Source: an uncultured Prevotellaceae bacterium
GTDB taxonomy: Bacteria; Bacteroidota; Bacteroidia; Bacteroidales; Muribaculaceae
NCBI GenBank assembly: GCA_937916085.1
Contig: CALGGO010000035.1
Location: 1 to 64,000, forward strand
Length of the DNA: 64,000 bases
Direction: 5' to 3'
The notes below the pieces were generated by a model. It did no database searches and had not been told where the DNA came from. It saw nothing but the letters and a program-made list of their open reading frames with translations. Shown in pieces: positions 49,586-57,902 of the stretch; within the stretch, counting starts at the first letter, position 1, and every line of letters starts with the position of its first letter. The translations under genes were made by a program, and so were the position numbers.

Positions 49586-51679
49586 TTAATTATACTGCTT
49601 GAACACTTTGATGATGTCGCATTTGCTCATGTAGTCGGCATCGGGGTTGCCGCTGGTGTTGGCGAAGTCGAGCAGTCTTTCAATAGAGCGGATGTGCGGA
49701 TATTGCTCCTCGTCGATTGAGTAGGTATATTTTTTTGTGGTCCAATCATAGCTGCTTACCACGCAATATCCGTAGTTCTCGGCAGTTATGAACGTCTGGG
49801 CGAAGATGCACTTCTGCTTGAAGTCCATGCTCTCGGAATCGTGCTCGGCAGCCATGAGGAGGCGGCGTGCCGTGCCTATGAAGTCATACTCACTGCGCAG
49901 TTTCTCGGAACACTCGCCGTTCTGGTAGTGAGCCAGATACCAGCAGTCTCCCTTGTGGCTGGCTTGGTAGAGCATGTTTGCCTTCTTGTAGAGCAACTCG
50001 TTGCGCTCCTCGCCGCTGCTGTTGGCAATCATGTTGTCGATCGCCACCATGTCGCGGCAGTATTGCAGTTTGGCGTTAGCTTTCACAGGAGTGTTCTCTT
50101 GATTCCAGAAGCTCAGGAACTGACGTTTCATCCAAATTACATTATTATAGTTTTTTCGTGCCATGTAGTAGCTGATGCCTTGCTCTGAGATATAGCTTAA
50201 TGGAACCTGCTCAAGATAGTTGATGGCGGCTTGGAACTCGCCCTCGCGCACGAGCTTGGTGCCCATCATGTCGTTGAACTCGACGTTGTCGATGCTGCAA
50301 TAAGAGGCTGCCCATTTCTCGAAAGCGTTGCTGGTGCCATTGTCGAGATAGTATTTGAAAGCCTCAAACTCGCTTGAGCTGAGAGTGTCGAGCTGGCAGC
50401 TGTACTCCGAGGAGTATTCGCTGTTGTGTGCCGCCATGCCAAGCAGAGCTGTTGCCTGGTTGGGCATACCCCACTTGTAGTATTGAGGCACAAGAGCATC
50501 GTAGGTCACGCGCTCAAACACATCGTTGTAATGAGGGTCGGTGGCATAGTGGTCCTTGTCATATCCAGCCTTCTGCTCCAGCCATTTATACTCTCCAAGC
50601 AAATAGTCGAAATACTCATCGGTTGGTTGTGCGCTCTTGATGCTGGCGAGCATCAGGCAGGCGCGGGCATTGTCTTTCATGCGCTGCGTGCCGTCGAGGG
50701 TCTGGGCGTTGGTGAGCTGCTTGATGGCGTTGTCTTGATTGCCTGCCATATAGTTGACAAAACCGCGGGCTGCCTCCCACATCGCCGGCGATTTGGTCTT
50801 CTTCTCGTCAAGAACCTTGCCGGCAAAAACGATGAAATCGTTCATCTCGTTCTCATAGATGCCAGTCGCCTCCACATAACGCATCATCTCGGGGTCGCTG
50901 CCGTTGTCGAGGGTCTCCTGAGTGTTGTTCACGAAGTCTTGAACGAGGAAAACGAGGGTGGGGGAGTTGGGATTGGCGGCATATTCCTCTTTGATGCCCT
51001 TGAGGTTACGCTTCTTGCGCACGCAGTATTTGATGCTTGTCATGTCACCAAGTTCGGCATAAATCTCGCATGCCTTGTCCTTCTTGCCCGTGTTGTAAAG
51101 CGCGCCGGCATAGATGTCCTTCATCCAGCGTTTATACACGTTGTCCTTGAGGCGGCTGGCGGTCTTCTCCCAGTAGTTGATGTTGGCCTGATGGTTTTCG
51201 GCGGTCATGTTGCAGCGCATCACCAGCAGGGCATACTGGCTCTTGTATTTAGTGCCCTTATAGGCCTGCGCCTGCTTGAGCACTTGCTGAACAGCCACTT
51301 TGCGCTGCGCCAACTGCTCTTTGGTGGGATAGTTCCAACTGTTGTCGTCGCTGCCGTCGTTGTTGAGATACTTCACGAGCAGCCGCAGGTAGTTGAGTGT
51401 CTCGGTGTCGCCTTTCTTGCGGGCAGTGGCAATTATCTTATTGTCACTCTTGTCAAACTCCTCGGGCTTTAAGTTGTCGAGAAGTTCGCACGCCCACCCC
51501 GCCGATTCGTCGCCAGTGTAGTCTGTCCAATACTGTTTTGTCTCTTGTGAGAAGGGGTTCTCCATCAAGTTGCGGTTAAACACGCTGAACATGTAGTAGT
51601 TGGGTCTTATCCAGCCGCCACATGCCCACGCTTGCAGTGTAGCCACCGCAAGAAGGCTAAGGATTAAATATTTTCTCAT
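49586..51679 (-). CDS. Secreted TPR-like repeat protein
   Basis: A 697-residue protein with signal peptide MRKYLILSLLAVATLQAWA and CGGW at the mature N-terminus. The body is mainly helical with tetratricopeptide-like segments (YNTGKKDKACEIYAELGDM, FVNYMAGNQDNAIKQLTNAQTLDG, AALLGMAAHN). Proteins of this length with an ACGGW start are known in Bacteroides as conserved hypotheticals. It overlaps the end of the upstream lipoprotein gene by 23 bp, so the two are one operon and may form a pair at the outer membrane. Function unknown. Confidence 0.8.
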   Translation of the reverse strand: MRKYLILSLLAVATLQAWACGGWIRPNYYMFSVFNRNLMENPFSQETKQYWTDYTGDESAGWACELLDNLKPEEFDKSDNKIIATARKKGDTETLNYLRLLVKYLNNDGSDDNSWNYPTKEQLAQRKVAVQQVLKQAQAYKGTKYKSQYALLVMRCNMTAENHQANINYWEKTASRLKDNVYKRWMKDIYAGALYNTGKKDKACEIYAELGDMTSIKYCVRKKRNLKGIKEEYAANPNSPTLVFLVQDFVNNTQETLDNGSDPEMMRYVEATGIYENEMNDFIVFAGKVLDEKKTKSPAMWEAARGFVNYMAGNQDNAIKQLTNAQTLDGTQRMKDNARACLMLASIKSAQPTDEYFDYLLGEYKWLEQKAGYDKDHYATDPHYNDVFERVTYDALVPQYYKWGMPNQATALLGMAAHNSEYSSEYSCQLDTLSSSEFEAFKYYLDNGTSNAFEKWAASYCSIDNVEFNDMMGTKLVREGEFQAAINYLEQVPLSYISEQGISYYMARKNYNNVIWMKRQFLSFWNQENTPVKANAKLQYCRDMVAIDNMIANSSGEERNELLYKKANMLYQASHKGDCWYLAHYQNGECSEKLRSEYDFIGTARRLLMAAEHDSESMDFKQKCIFAQTFITAENYGYCVVSSYDWTTKKYTYSIDEEQYPHIRSIERLLDFANTSGNPDADYMSKCDIIKVFKQYN

Positions 51680-52697
51680 AATCGCTTGGTGAATAATTGT
51701 TTATACTGCTATTGTTTAAATGGTAAATTATCACTTGGTCGTTGATGCCAGGGCGCTCGTGACTCAAGGCATCATGCACTTGGACTAAGGTTTGGGCGTC
51801 GGGTTTAACCAACATCACCGTGTCGCCGGCATTTAGATAGGTGTAGGTGCTGTTGCTGCTTAGGTAGTTGGGCAGGTCGATGCTGCTGATGACCACATAT
51901 TTCCCGTCGCCCACAGGCTGGTAGAGCGTGGTGTCGCTCAGGTCCTCACTGTAGAGAATGTCGCGGAACTTGTCGCCAGTGAACAGCAGCTGCCACCCGA
52001 AGTTGGGATAGGCGGCGCAGAGCGGCAGGTTGTATCCGGCCAAGTATTTGAGGTAAGGCTCCACGTCGCGCTTGTCGAGAATGGGGTTGCGCTGCTTGCT
52101 GTTCTTGAGGTCGCCGGTGTTGTACATCATCAACACTCCGTAGTCAACAGGTGGCGGTGTCATTGCGAGTTGGTGCAGCCTGATGGTGGCACTCAGCTTC
52201 ATACCTTTGTCGGCGAGCAGCTGTCGCACCTGCTCGAGGAACTTGAAATAAGCGTCTTGGGTCTTGACAGTCCAGTCGCAGTCGATTTGCAGCTCTTTCA
52301 CGCCTTTGATTTCGTGAGTCTCGCACATCTGTAGCACCCTGTTCACGAGCAGTGGCGCTATGGTGTCGATGCCGTGATTCACACACTCGTTCACGATAAA
52401 AATGGTGGGAATCACTTCAATGCCGTCAGGCATCGGGTCTTTAAATTGGATAGTGGCGTTAGGTCTTAGCTGTTGAGTCTTGCTATCGACCACCACATCA
52501 AAATATCGCACATACATCTTCCCCACGTTATAGTCGCGCAGGAACTGGCGCTCCACATCGTCAAAGCTGAACGACGTGCGCCAATAATATACCGCCGGCT
52601 TGGGGTTGTCGATGCTTTTGCGCTCGGGTTTGCAGCCACAGGCAACAACCACAATCAGCATTGTTAGCATCAGGTTTATAAAACCTCGATTTGTCAT
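51657..52697 (-). CDS. Lipoprotein with TIM-barrel-like domain
   Basis: A 346-residue lipoprotein starting MTNRGFINLMLTMLIVVVACGC; the Cys of VVACGC is the likely lipid site, and the start at 52697 is taken over one 33 bases upstream because it gives a proper signal. IKGVKELQIDCDWTVKTQDAYFKFLEQVRQLL and VDYGVLMMYNTGDL resemble the strands of a glycoside-hydrolase-like (DUF3142-type) barrel, but I cannot confirm catalytic acids. It overlaps the TPR-like gene. A -7 box (minus TAATTTTG) is at 52772-52779. Confidence 0.78.
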   Translation of the reverse strand: MTNRGFINLMLTMLIVVVACGCKPERKSIDNPKPAVYYWRTSFSFDDVERQFLRDYNVGKMYVRYFDVVVDSKTQQLRPNATIQFKDPMPDGIEVIPTIFIVNECVNHGIDTIAPLLVNRVLQMCETHEIKGVKELQIDCDWTVKTQDAYFKFLEQVRQLLADKGMKLSATIRLHQLAMTPPPVDYGVLMMYNTGDLKNSKQRNPILDKRDVEPYLKYLAGYNLPLCAAYPNFGWQLLFTGDKFRDILYSEDLSDTTLYQPVGDGKYVVISSIDLPNYLSSNSTYTYLNAGDTVMLVKPDAQTLVQVHDALSHERPGINDQVIIYHLNNSSINNYSPSDYEKIFNP

Positions 52698-52771
52698 GTA
52701 ACTTTCAAGTTTGAGTAAATAAAAATGCAATAATGCATTGTCAATGTGCTAATGACATGCTTCACAAACTG

Positions 52772-52779
52772 CAAAATTA
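52772..52779 (-). promoter_or_regulatory. -7 box of the lipoprotein/TPR operon
   Basis: Minus-strand TAATTTTG about 75 bases before the start codon; the -33 part is not clear. Confidence 0.5.
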
Positions 52780-52876
52780 AGCATAATAATTGTAAATGAC
52801 AATATGTGTTAAGGAAAATGAGAAAGATTATAGGCAAGAATCAGTTTTTTTGAAAAATCTGTTCTTGCCCATGTTT

Positions 52877-54463
52877 TTAATATTTCTCAATCAAGGCTTT
52901 TTTAGATCCTTCATACTCTTTAAGAGCTTGCATGAACAGGCAGTCTTTTATCCACTTGAACATCTCGTCGAGAGCATAGTCGCCGCTGTGAGGTCGGTTC
53001 CATGCCAGCAAGAAGTCCACGCTCTTGCCAGCATTCTCAAGTTTGAGCGCCAAGTTGATGGGCACGGGGAATGAGGTGTCGCGGTCACGTGAGCCGTGGC
53101 GTATGTACCAGTATTGTGCCACACTGCTATTTTCGTCACCTATGTAGTTCATGGGGTTCATCATCCTCACGTTGCGCTTGATGTCGGGAGTGAGCGTTGT
53201 GCCTGCTTTCATCGCGCCATAGTCGGTGAAATTGACGCTGCTGCCAGTCCAGTCGCCAAACTCCTCATTCTCGCCCGAGCCCCTTTGTCCTGCCACGCCT
53301 TGAGTGTCGAATGCAGGCGCAGTCTTGAGCGCTTGTGTTGATACCACATAGTTAAGATATTTTGCCATATCAAGGTCAAGAATATAGTCGCCCACTTGCT
53401 TTCTGCCACCCGCAGGAGGCGCCATTGCTCGTCGCTGGCCGCCTATTGGAGCCTTGCCGGCAGGTGAATCCACGCCTCCATTGATGGGAGGAGCGCCAAA
53501 ACCAGCTTCCTCACTGAAAGTGAAGCCTAAGGTGTCGGGGATTTCGGCTCCTGCGTTTTTGGCAATCTGGGCCGAGCGGATGAGTTCCTTCTTGATATAG
53601 TCGAGGTAGTTGTCGGCAGTGAGCGGCGTTCCGTCTGTTGTGCGGAGATTCAGGCTCTCGATATAGGCAGGGAATTGCGCCTTTAGTTCGTCGCTCACGG
53701 CAAGCACATCGAGGTCGCCATTCTGGCGGCTGTCGGTGCCGTTATACAGCCACTCATAGGCCATGTCGGCATGGTCAAGGTCGATGATTGGGCAGTAGCA
53801 CACCGCGGCAAACACGTCGTCGCGTGCCGGTGCTGCGCCCATCGCTTGCAGCAGTGGCTCATAGTCGGGATGATTGCCTGTGGCACCCATCAGTGCCGAC
53901 ATGGCTCCCCCGGCGCTAGTGCCGTCGGTGATAATCCTCTCGGCATCGCCTGGAATCTCATCGTCAAAATAGCGGATGTAGCGAATGGCGGCCTTCAGGT
54001 CAAGGATAGCATTGGGAGCACGACCAGTGAAAACCTTGTCGCCCTTCTTCAGTCCAGCTTTCTTATCGTTTTTTGTAGCAATCACGCTCGAGTTGCGCCC
54101 TCTAGTGCCTGGGATCACGACCACCATGCCTTCCTTGAGGGCTCGCCCGCTGGCGTCACCAGCCTGTGGCCCACCGGCTCGCGAGGCCATGTAGCCACCC
54201 ACATAGGTGCGCAGCAGAATTGGTGCCTTGCTGCCCGCCGTCTCGGGCACATACACATTAAGATACTGATACATCGAGTCCTCCACGTTGGTCACATAGT
54301 ATAGTCTCTCGTAAGCCATGTAGTTCACGGTGCTACCATCGTGCATCGTCATGGTGCGAGGCTCACCCTGTGTGGGGTCGAATTGCAGTTTGCTATGGTT
54401 TGTTTTGCCCCATGCGCAGGCAAAACACATTATTGCCAAAGCGAATAAAGAAAACTTCTTCAT
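52877..54463 (-). CDS. Secreted subtype-B tannase-like esterase
   Basis: A 528-residue alpha/beta hydrolase with signal peptide MKKFSLFALAIMCFACAWG. The nucleophile is S183 in DGTSAGGAMSALMGATGNHPDYEPLL. Candidate Asp (D460, HGSRDRDTS) and His (H492, RPHSGDY) lie 32 residues apart, the same spacing I recall for the Lactobacillus plantarum tannase triad. Lys/Gly-rich loops (GKAPIGGQRRAMAPPAGGRK) are inserted. Tannases cut gallate esters of plant polyphenols; a different bulky ester is also possible. It is a single gene with no gallate decarboxylase nearby. Confidence 0.82.
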   Translation of the reverse strand: MKKFSLFALAIMCFACAWGKTNHSKLQFDPTQGEPRTMTMHDGSTVNYMAYERLYYVTNVEDSMYQYLNVYVPETAGSKAPILLRTYVGGYMASRAGGPQAGDASGRALKEGMVVVIPGTRGRNSSVIATKNDKKAGLKKGDKVFTGRAPNAILDLKAAIRYIRYFDDEIPGDAERIITDGTSAGGAMSALMGATGNHPDYEPLLQAMGAAPARDDVFAAVCYCPIIDLDHADMAYEWLYNGTDSRQNGDLDVLAVSDELKAQFPAYIESLNLRTTDGTPLTADNYLDYIKKELIRSAQIAKNAGAEIPDTLGFTFSEEAGFGAPPINGGVDSPAGKAPIGGQRRAMAPPAGGRKQVGDYILDLDMAKYLNYVVSTQALKTAPAFDTQGVAGQRGSGENEEFGDWTGSSVNFTDYGAMKAGTTLTPDIKRNVRMMNPMNYIGDENSSVAQYWYIRHGSRDRDTSFPVPINLALKLENAGKSVDFLLAWNRPHSGDYALDEMFKWIKDCLFMQALKEYEGSKKALIEKY

Positions 54464-54620
54464 AATTGCTATATTTGTTGTTTATAACTTAAGTTTCGCA
54501 AGTTGTTAACTTGCTCACTGGTTTATAGTTTATGGTTTATAGACAAGTTTGCACGAAATCTCAAAAAAAAATCCTTGAACTTTGTTCTCTACACACTAAC
54601 CTCTAACCTTCAAGTTTAGA

Positions 54621-54685
54621 TAAAATGCTCACGCTCTCAAGGTCTTTAGCAAGCTAAAACTTTGCCTCGCTCGGGTCGCATTTTT
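54621..54685. repeat. Dispersed hairpin element, copy 3
   Basis: AAAATGCTCACGCTCTC, then TTTAGCAAGCTAAA, ending TCGGGTCGCATTTTT. It lies 3' of the PIN-domain gene. The surrounding gap 54464-54749 also holds TTTATAG-type heptamers and no gene. Confidence 0.75.
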
Positions 54686-54749
54686 ATAAAGTTTTAGAAC
54701 TTTAGAAACTTGAATAACAGATTGCGTTTTTTTTGTTCTCCTTTATGTG

Positions 54750-55160
54750 TCAATCTTTTAATTGGTTGTAAAAGTCTATCAATGTGATGATGTCAACTTT
54801 AGGGAAGTCGATGTTTTTCAAGATGTCGAAGTGCTTGTCGTTAGTCACTATGTATCTGGCACCATCCGATATTGCACAGTCAACAAACTTGTTGTCGTCG
54901 GGGTCGGAATGTATCAAGTTAAACTTGTAGTAAGGTGTAATAAACTTGACATGCTTGTTGTTGGCAATTGAATTAATCACCAAATAGGAATATTCTTCAT
55001 CATAAAATCTCAAAAGAATTTCAAGATACTCTTCAAGAATCTCGGTTGATACACACAAGGTGTATTTTCCAGATACAATCGATTGCCAAACTGGATGATA
55101 CTTGCTATGAAAAGAAATGGACTGGATAAGGCAGTTTGTATCAAGAACAATGTGTTGCAT
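54750..55160 (-). CDS. PIN-domain toxin-like nuclease
   Basis: A 136-residue PIN-family protein, with the acidic site in HIVLDTNCLIQSI (D7), STEILEEYLEILL (Glu) and DPDDNKFVDCAISDGARYIVTND (Asp). Such proteins are usually RNases in toxin-antitoxin modules. It shares one base with the stop codon of the upstream small gene (TAATG), the usual antitoxin-toxin coupling. Target RNA unknown. Confidence 0.88.
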   Translation of the reverse strand: MQHIVLDTNCLIQSISFHSKYHPVWQSIVSGKYTLCVSTEILEEYLEILLRFYDEEYSYLVINSIANNKHVKFITPYYKFNLIHSDPDDNKFVDCAISDGARYIVTNDKHFDILKNIDFPKVDIITLIDFYNQLKD

Positions 55161-55456
55161 TATAGTTTGTGCAAATCGGTGTTATTAATTCTGTCTAGTA
55201 ATTCTTGGCTCATTGCTCCAGTTGCCCACATTTCATCCTCCTTTTGCTTAAGTTTATGATAATAAAAGTCAAAAAGGGCTTCTTTCAACTCAGCCTCCGA
55301 TTCTGTGGTTTTGTTGATGGAAAAAAGTCTGAGTAAATGAATTTGTGAAGGATTGAGCCCCTCTTCATTGTTTGAATAGGCAATGTCGTTGCTTGGTGAG
55401 CTTTGATAAGCCACCTCTGGTTCTTGGGCCTGCTGTGAGTCATTTTTGTCTTTCAT
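55160..55456 (-). CDS. Putative antitoxin partner of the PIN protein
   Basis: A 98-residue acidic protein starting MKDKNDSQQAQEPEVAYQSS; a longer frame upstream exists but enters the aminotransferase region. The first ~40 residues look disordered, and the rest (QIHLLRLFSINKTTESEAELKEALFDFYYHKLKQKEDEMW) is helical and could wrap the PIN protein. No helix-turn-helix was seen. An antitoxin role rests on gene coupling, not on a known family. Confidence 0.72.
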   Translation of the reverse strand: MKDKNDSQQAQEPEVAYQSSPSNDIAYSNNEEGLNPSQIHLLRLFSINKTTESEAELKEALFDFYYHKLKQKEDEMWATGAMSQELLDRINNTDLHKL

Positions 55457-55529
55457 AATACTTTTATTTAATGGGTCCTGCCAGTGCGCCTTGTGTGCAA
55501 CAGGCAGAACCCAGAGTGTTGTCAAGTTT

Positions 55530-56723
55530 TTATTTCAGCTCGGCGAGGGCGGCTTTGATGCGAGCCACTGCCTCGATGATGTTCTCGTCGCTGGTGGCGT
55601 AGCTCATGCGCAGGTAGCCTGGGCAGCAGAAGGCGTCGCCAGCCACGCTTGCCACGTGAGCCTTCTCGAGCAGGTAGATGGCGAGGTCGCCGGCATCGTT
55701 GATGACGGTGTCGCCACAGCGTTTGCCAAAGAACGCGTCAACCTTGGGGAACACGTAGAACGCTCCATGAGGCACACGCAGCTCCATGCCGGGAATCTCT
55801 TGGAGAAGACCAGTGATAAGGTCGCGGCGGCGCATGAACGCCTGGCGCATATCCTCAACGCACTGCTGCGAGCCACGATAGGCAGCCTCGGCGGCCTTTT
55901 GTGCTATTGACGAGGCACCGCTGGTGTATTGTCCTTGCAGTTTGTTCACCGCCTTTGCGAGCCATAGAGGAGCAGCCACGTAGCCGATGCGCCAACCTGT
56001 CATGGCGTAAGCCTTTGACACGCCATTGATTACCGCCACGCGGTCTTTCAGTTCGGGGAACTGTGCCAGCGACTCGTGCTTGCCCACATAGTTAATGTGC
56101 TCATATATCTCATCGGCGATAATCATCACCTGTGGATGACGTGCCAGCACAGCGGCTAATGCAGCCAGCTCTTCTTTGCTGTAGATGCTGCCGGTGGGGT
56201 TGGAGGGGGAGCATAGTATTATCAGTTTCGACTTCTCGGTGATGGCGTTCTCGAGTTGCTCGGGAGTGATCTTGAAATCGGTCTCGATGGTTGCCGGCAC
56301 GAGCACACTCTTGCCGCCGCACAGGTTTACCATCTGCACATAGCTCACCCATGCCGGAGTGGGGATAATCACTTCGTCGCCGTGGTTGACGAGGCACAGC
56401 ACGGTGTTGCACAGCGACTGCTTGGCACCATTGCCCACCACTATCTGCTCAGGGGTGAAGTCGAGGTTGTTCTCGTTTTTGAGTTTGTCGCTGATAGCTT
56501 GCCTGAGCGACAAATATCCTGGCACTGGCGAGTAGAACGAGAAGTTGTCGTCAACCGCCTGCTTTGCGGCCTCCTTGATGTGGTCGGGCGTGAAAAAGTC
56601 GGGCTCTCCCACACTCAAGTTTATCACGTCAATGCCTTGAGCTTTCAGTTCATTACTCTTTTGTGACATCGCCAGTGTAGCCGATGGCGACAGCGCTTGT
56701 AGTCTTTGCGAAATGAAATCCAT
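55530..56723 (-). CDS. PLP-dependent aminotransferase (class I, aspartate aminotransferase type)
   Basis: A 397-residue enzyme with cofactor Lys in NGVSKAYAMTGWRIGYVAAP, SPSNPTGSIYSKEEL, and DEIYEHINY. It opens MDFISQRLQALSPSATLAMSQKSNELKAQG, as in aspartate/prephenate aminotransferases. Compared with the enzyme at 33883 it is a closer match to classic AspAT. Upstream are TTAACAG/TTAATAG heptamers and a nonamer CTAGA array. Confidence 0.93.
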   Translation of the reverse strand: MDFISQRLQALSPSATLAMSQKSNELKAQGIDVINLSVGEPDFFTPDHIKEAAKQAVDDNFSFYSPVPGYLSLRQAISDKLKNENNLDFTPEQIVVGNGAKQSLCNTVLCLVNHGDEVIIPTPAWVSYVQMVNLCGGKSVLVPATIETDFKITPEQLENAITEKSKLIILCSPSNPTGSIYSKEELAALAAVLARHPQVMIIADEIYEHINYVGKHESLAQFPELKDRVAVINGVSKAYAMTGWRIGYVAAPLWLAKAVNKLQGQYTSGASSIAQKAAEAAYRGSQQCVEDMRQAFMRRRDLITGLLQEIPGMELRVPHGAFYVFPKVDAFFGKRCGDTVINDAGDLAIYLLEKAHVASVAGDAFCCPGYLRMSYATSDENIIEAVARIKAALAELK

Positions 56724-56789
56724 AATTTATAGATTATAGTTAACAGTTAATAGTTAATAGTTTTGTTGTTTGTTTATCGTTTGGTGTTT

Positions 56790-56831
56790 TCTAGAAGTTC
56801 TAGACAATCTAGATTTTCTAGATAATCTAGC
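56790..56831. repeat. Five CTAG cores at 9-bp spacing
   Basis: CTAGA begins at 56791, 56800, 56809 and 56818, and CTAGC at 56827. It lies between the mtgA stop (56857) and the aminotransferase start. Confidence 0.88.
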
Positions 56832-56856
56832 AAAAGAGGAAACTCTCTACTTGAAG

Positions 56857-57660
56857 CTATCTTTTTTTCTTTTTGCTTTTTTTATTATTCTTGCTGCTTT
56901 TTTTCTCCACTTGTGGGGTGGCGTTGGACTTGACAGTGGCAGGGTCGATACCCCACTCTGGGTCTATCTTGTTGGCACGCATATAGTTCATGCCGGCAAT
57001 GATGGCCTTGCGGCGCTTCTCCATATATTTGCTGGGGTTAGCAGAGTCATAGACCAGTGGATTAGGCAGCGTGGCGGCGATTAACGCGGCATCTTTCTGC
57101 GTGAGCTCGCCAGCGGTTTTGTGGAAATTCTCGTTGGCGCACGCCTGCACGCCATAGATGCCGTCGCCCATCTCAATGGAGTTGAGATATACCTCCATGA
57201 TGCGTTCTTTGCCCCATATTTTCTCGATTAAGAAAGTGAAATAGGCCTCCAGCCCTTTCCTGACCCAGCTGTGCCCTTGCCACAGGAACACGTTTTTGGC
57301 GGTCTGCTGTGAGATGGAGCTGGCACCACGCTCTTTGCCGCCCTTTAGGGCAACGAGGCGTGCTTGCAGAATGGCCTTCTCGTCGAAGCCGTTATGCTCC
57401 AGGAAGTGGGAGTCTTCGCTGCTGATTACTGCTGCGGGCATGTGACGCGAAATCTGGTTCATATCCACCCACTGGTGCTTGATTTTCGGGTCTTTGCCAT
57501 CGATATACTGCTCAATGCACCTGATGTACATCAACGGAGTGCGATACACCGGCACCCACTTGAAGGCTATCACCGCAAGTATCGACGAGACAAAGAAGAA
57601 GATAAGGATGTTGCGAACCCAAATCCACAGCCTGTTCCATATAAATTTCACGTCTCCCAT
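56857..57660 (-). CDS. mtgA: Monofunctional peptidoglycan glycosyltransferase
   Basis: A 267-residue inner-membrane GT51 enzyme that polymerises lipid II. One N-terminal helix (NILIFFFVSSILAVIAFKWV) is followed by the catalytic motif ISSEDSHFLEHNGFDEKAI (catalytic Glu), GASSISQQTAKNVFLW, and RIMEVYLNSIEMGDGIYGVQ. The tail is very Lys-rich (KKSSKNNKKSKKKKR). A -7 box (minus TACCTTTG) at 57682-57689 lies about 20 bases before the start codon. Confidence 0.95.
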   Translation of the reverse strand: MGDVKFIWNRLWIWVRNILIFFFVSSILAVIAFKWVPVYRTPLMYIRCIEQYIDGKDPKIKHQWVDMNQISRHMPAAVISSEDSHFLEHNGFDEKAILQARLVALKGGKERGASSISQQTAKNVFLWQGHSWVRKGLEAYFTFLIEKIWGKERIMEVYLNSIEMGDGIYGVQACANENFHKTAGELTQKDAALIAATLPNPLVYDSANPSKYMEKRRKAIIAGMNYMRANKIDPEWGIDPATVKSNATPQVEKKSSKNNKKSKKKKR

Positions 57661-57681
57661 AAAATCATTTCTTACCGCCTA

Positions 57682-57689
57682 CAAAGGTA
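57682..57689 (-). promoter_or_regulatory. -7 box of mtgA
   Basis: Minus-strand TACCTTTG, exact consensus; the leader would be only ~16 nt. Confidence 0.6.
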
Positions 57690-57813
57690 TCTATTTTCTG
57701 TGACTTTTCATCTATAATGCGGTTTTTTTTTCAAAAAACACCGATAAAATGTTTTGATTAGATTTATAAATGATTTTTCGTCACAAATATTCTTGTTTTT
57801 GGTTTTTTAATCG

Positions 57814-57821
57814 TAATTTTG
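57814..57821 (+). promoter_or_regulatory. -7 box of speA
   Basis: TAATTTTG with CTTG 18 bases upstream (57792-57795). Transcription near 57827 gives a ~75-nt leader containing the palindrome GGCATATGCC at 57842-57851. Confidence 0.6.
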
Positions 57822-57902
57822 CAAATTAATTGGGGCAGTAGGCATATGCCCAGCCCTTGCGAGAGAGTAAAACAGCGTTATTCACCTATAAAAGCTTACC
57901 AC

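Noticed and set aside
57819..57902. N-terminal extension of SpeA from TTG or an earlier ATG
   Set aside because: It begins inside the -7 box, and MASSISKWRIEDS aligns with the usual SpeA start as I recall it.
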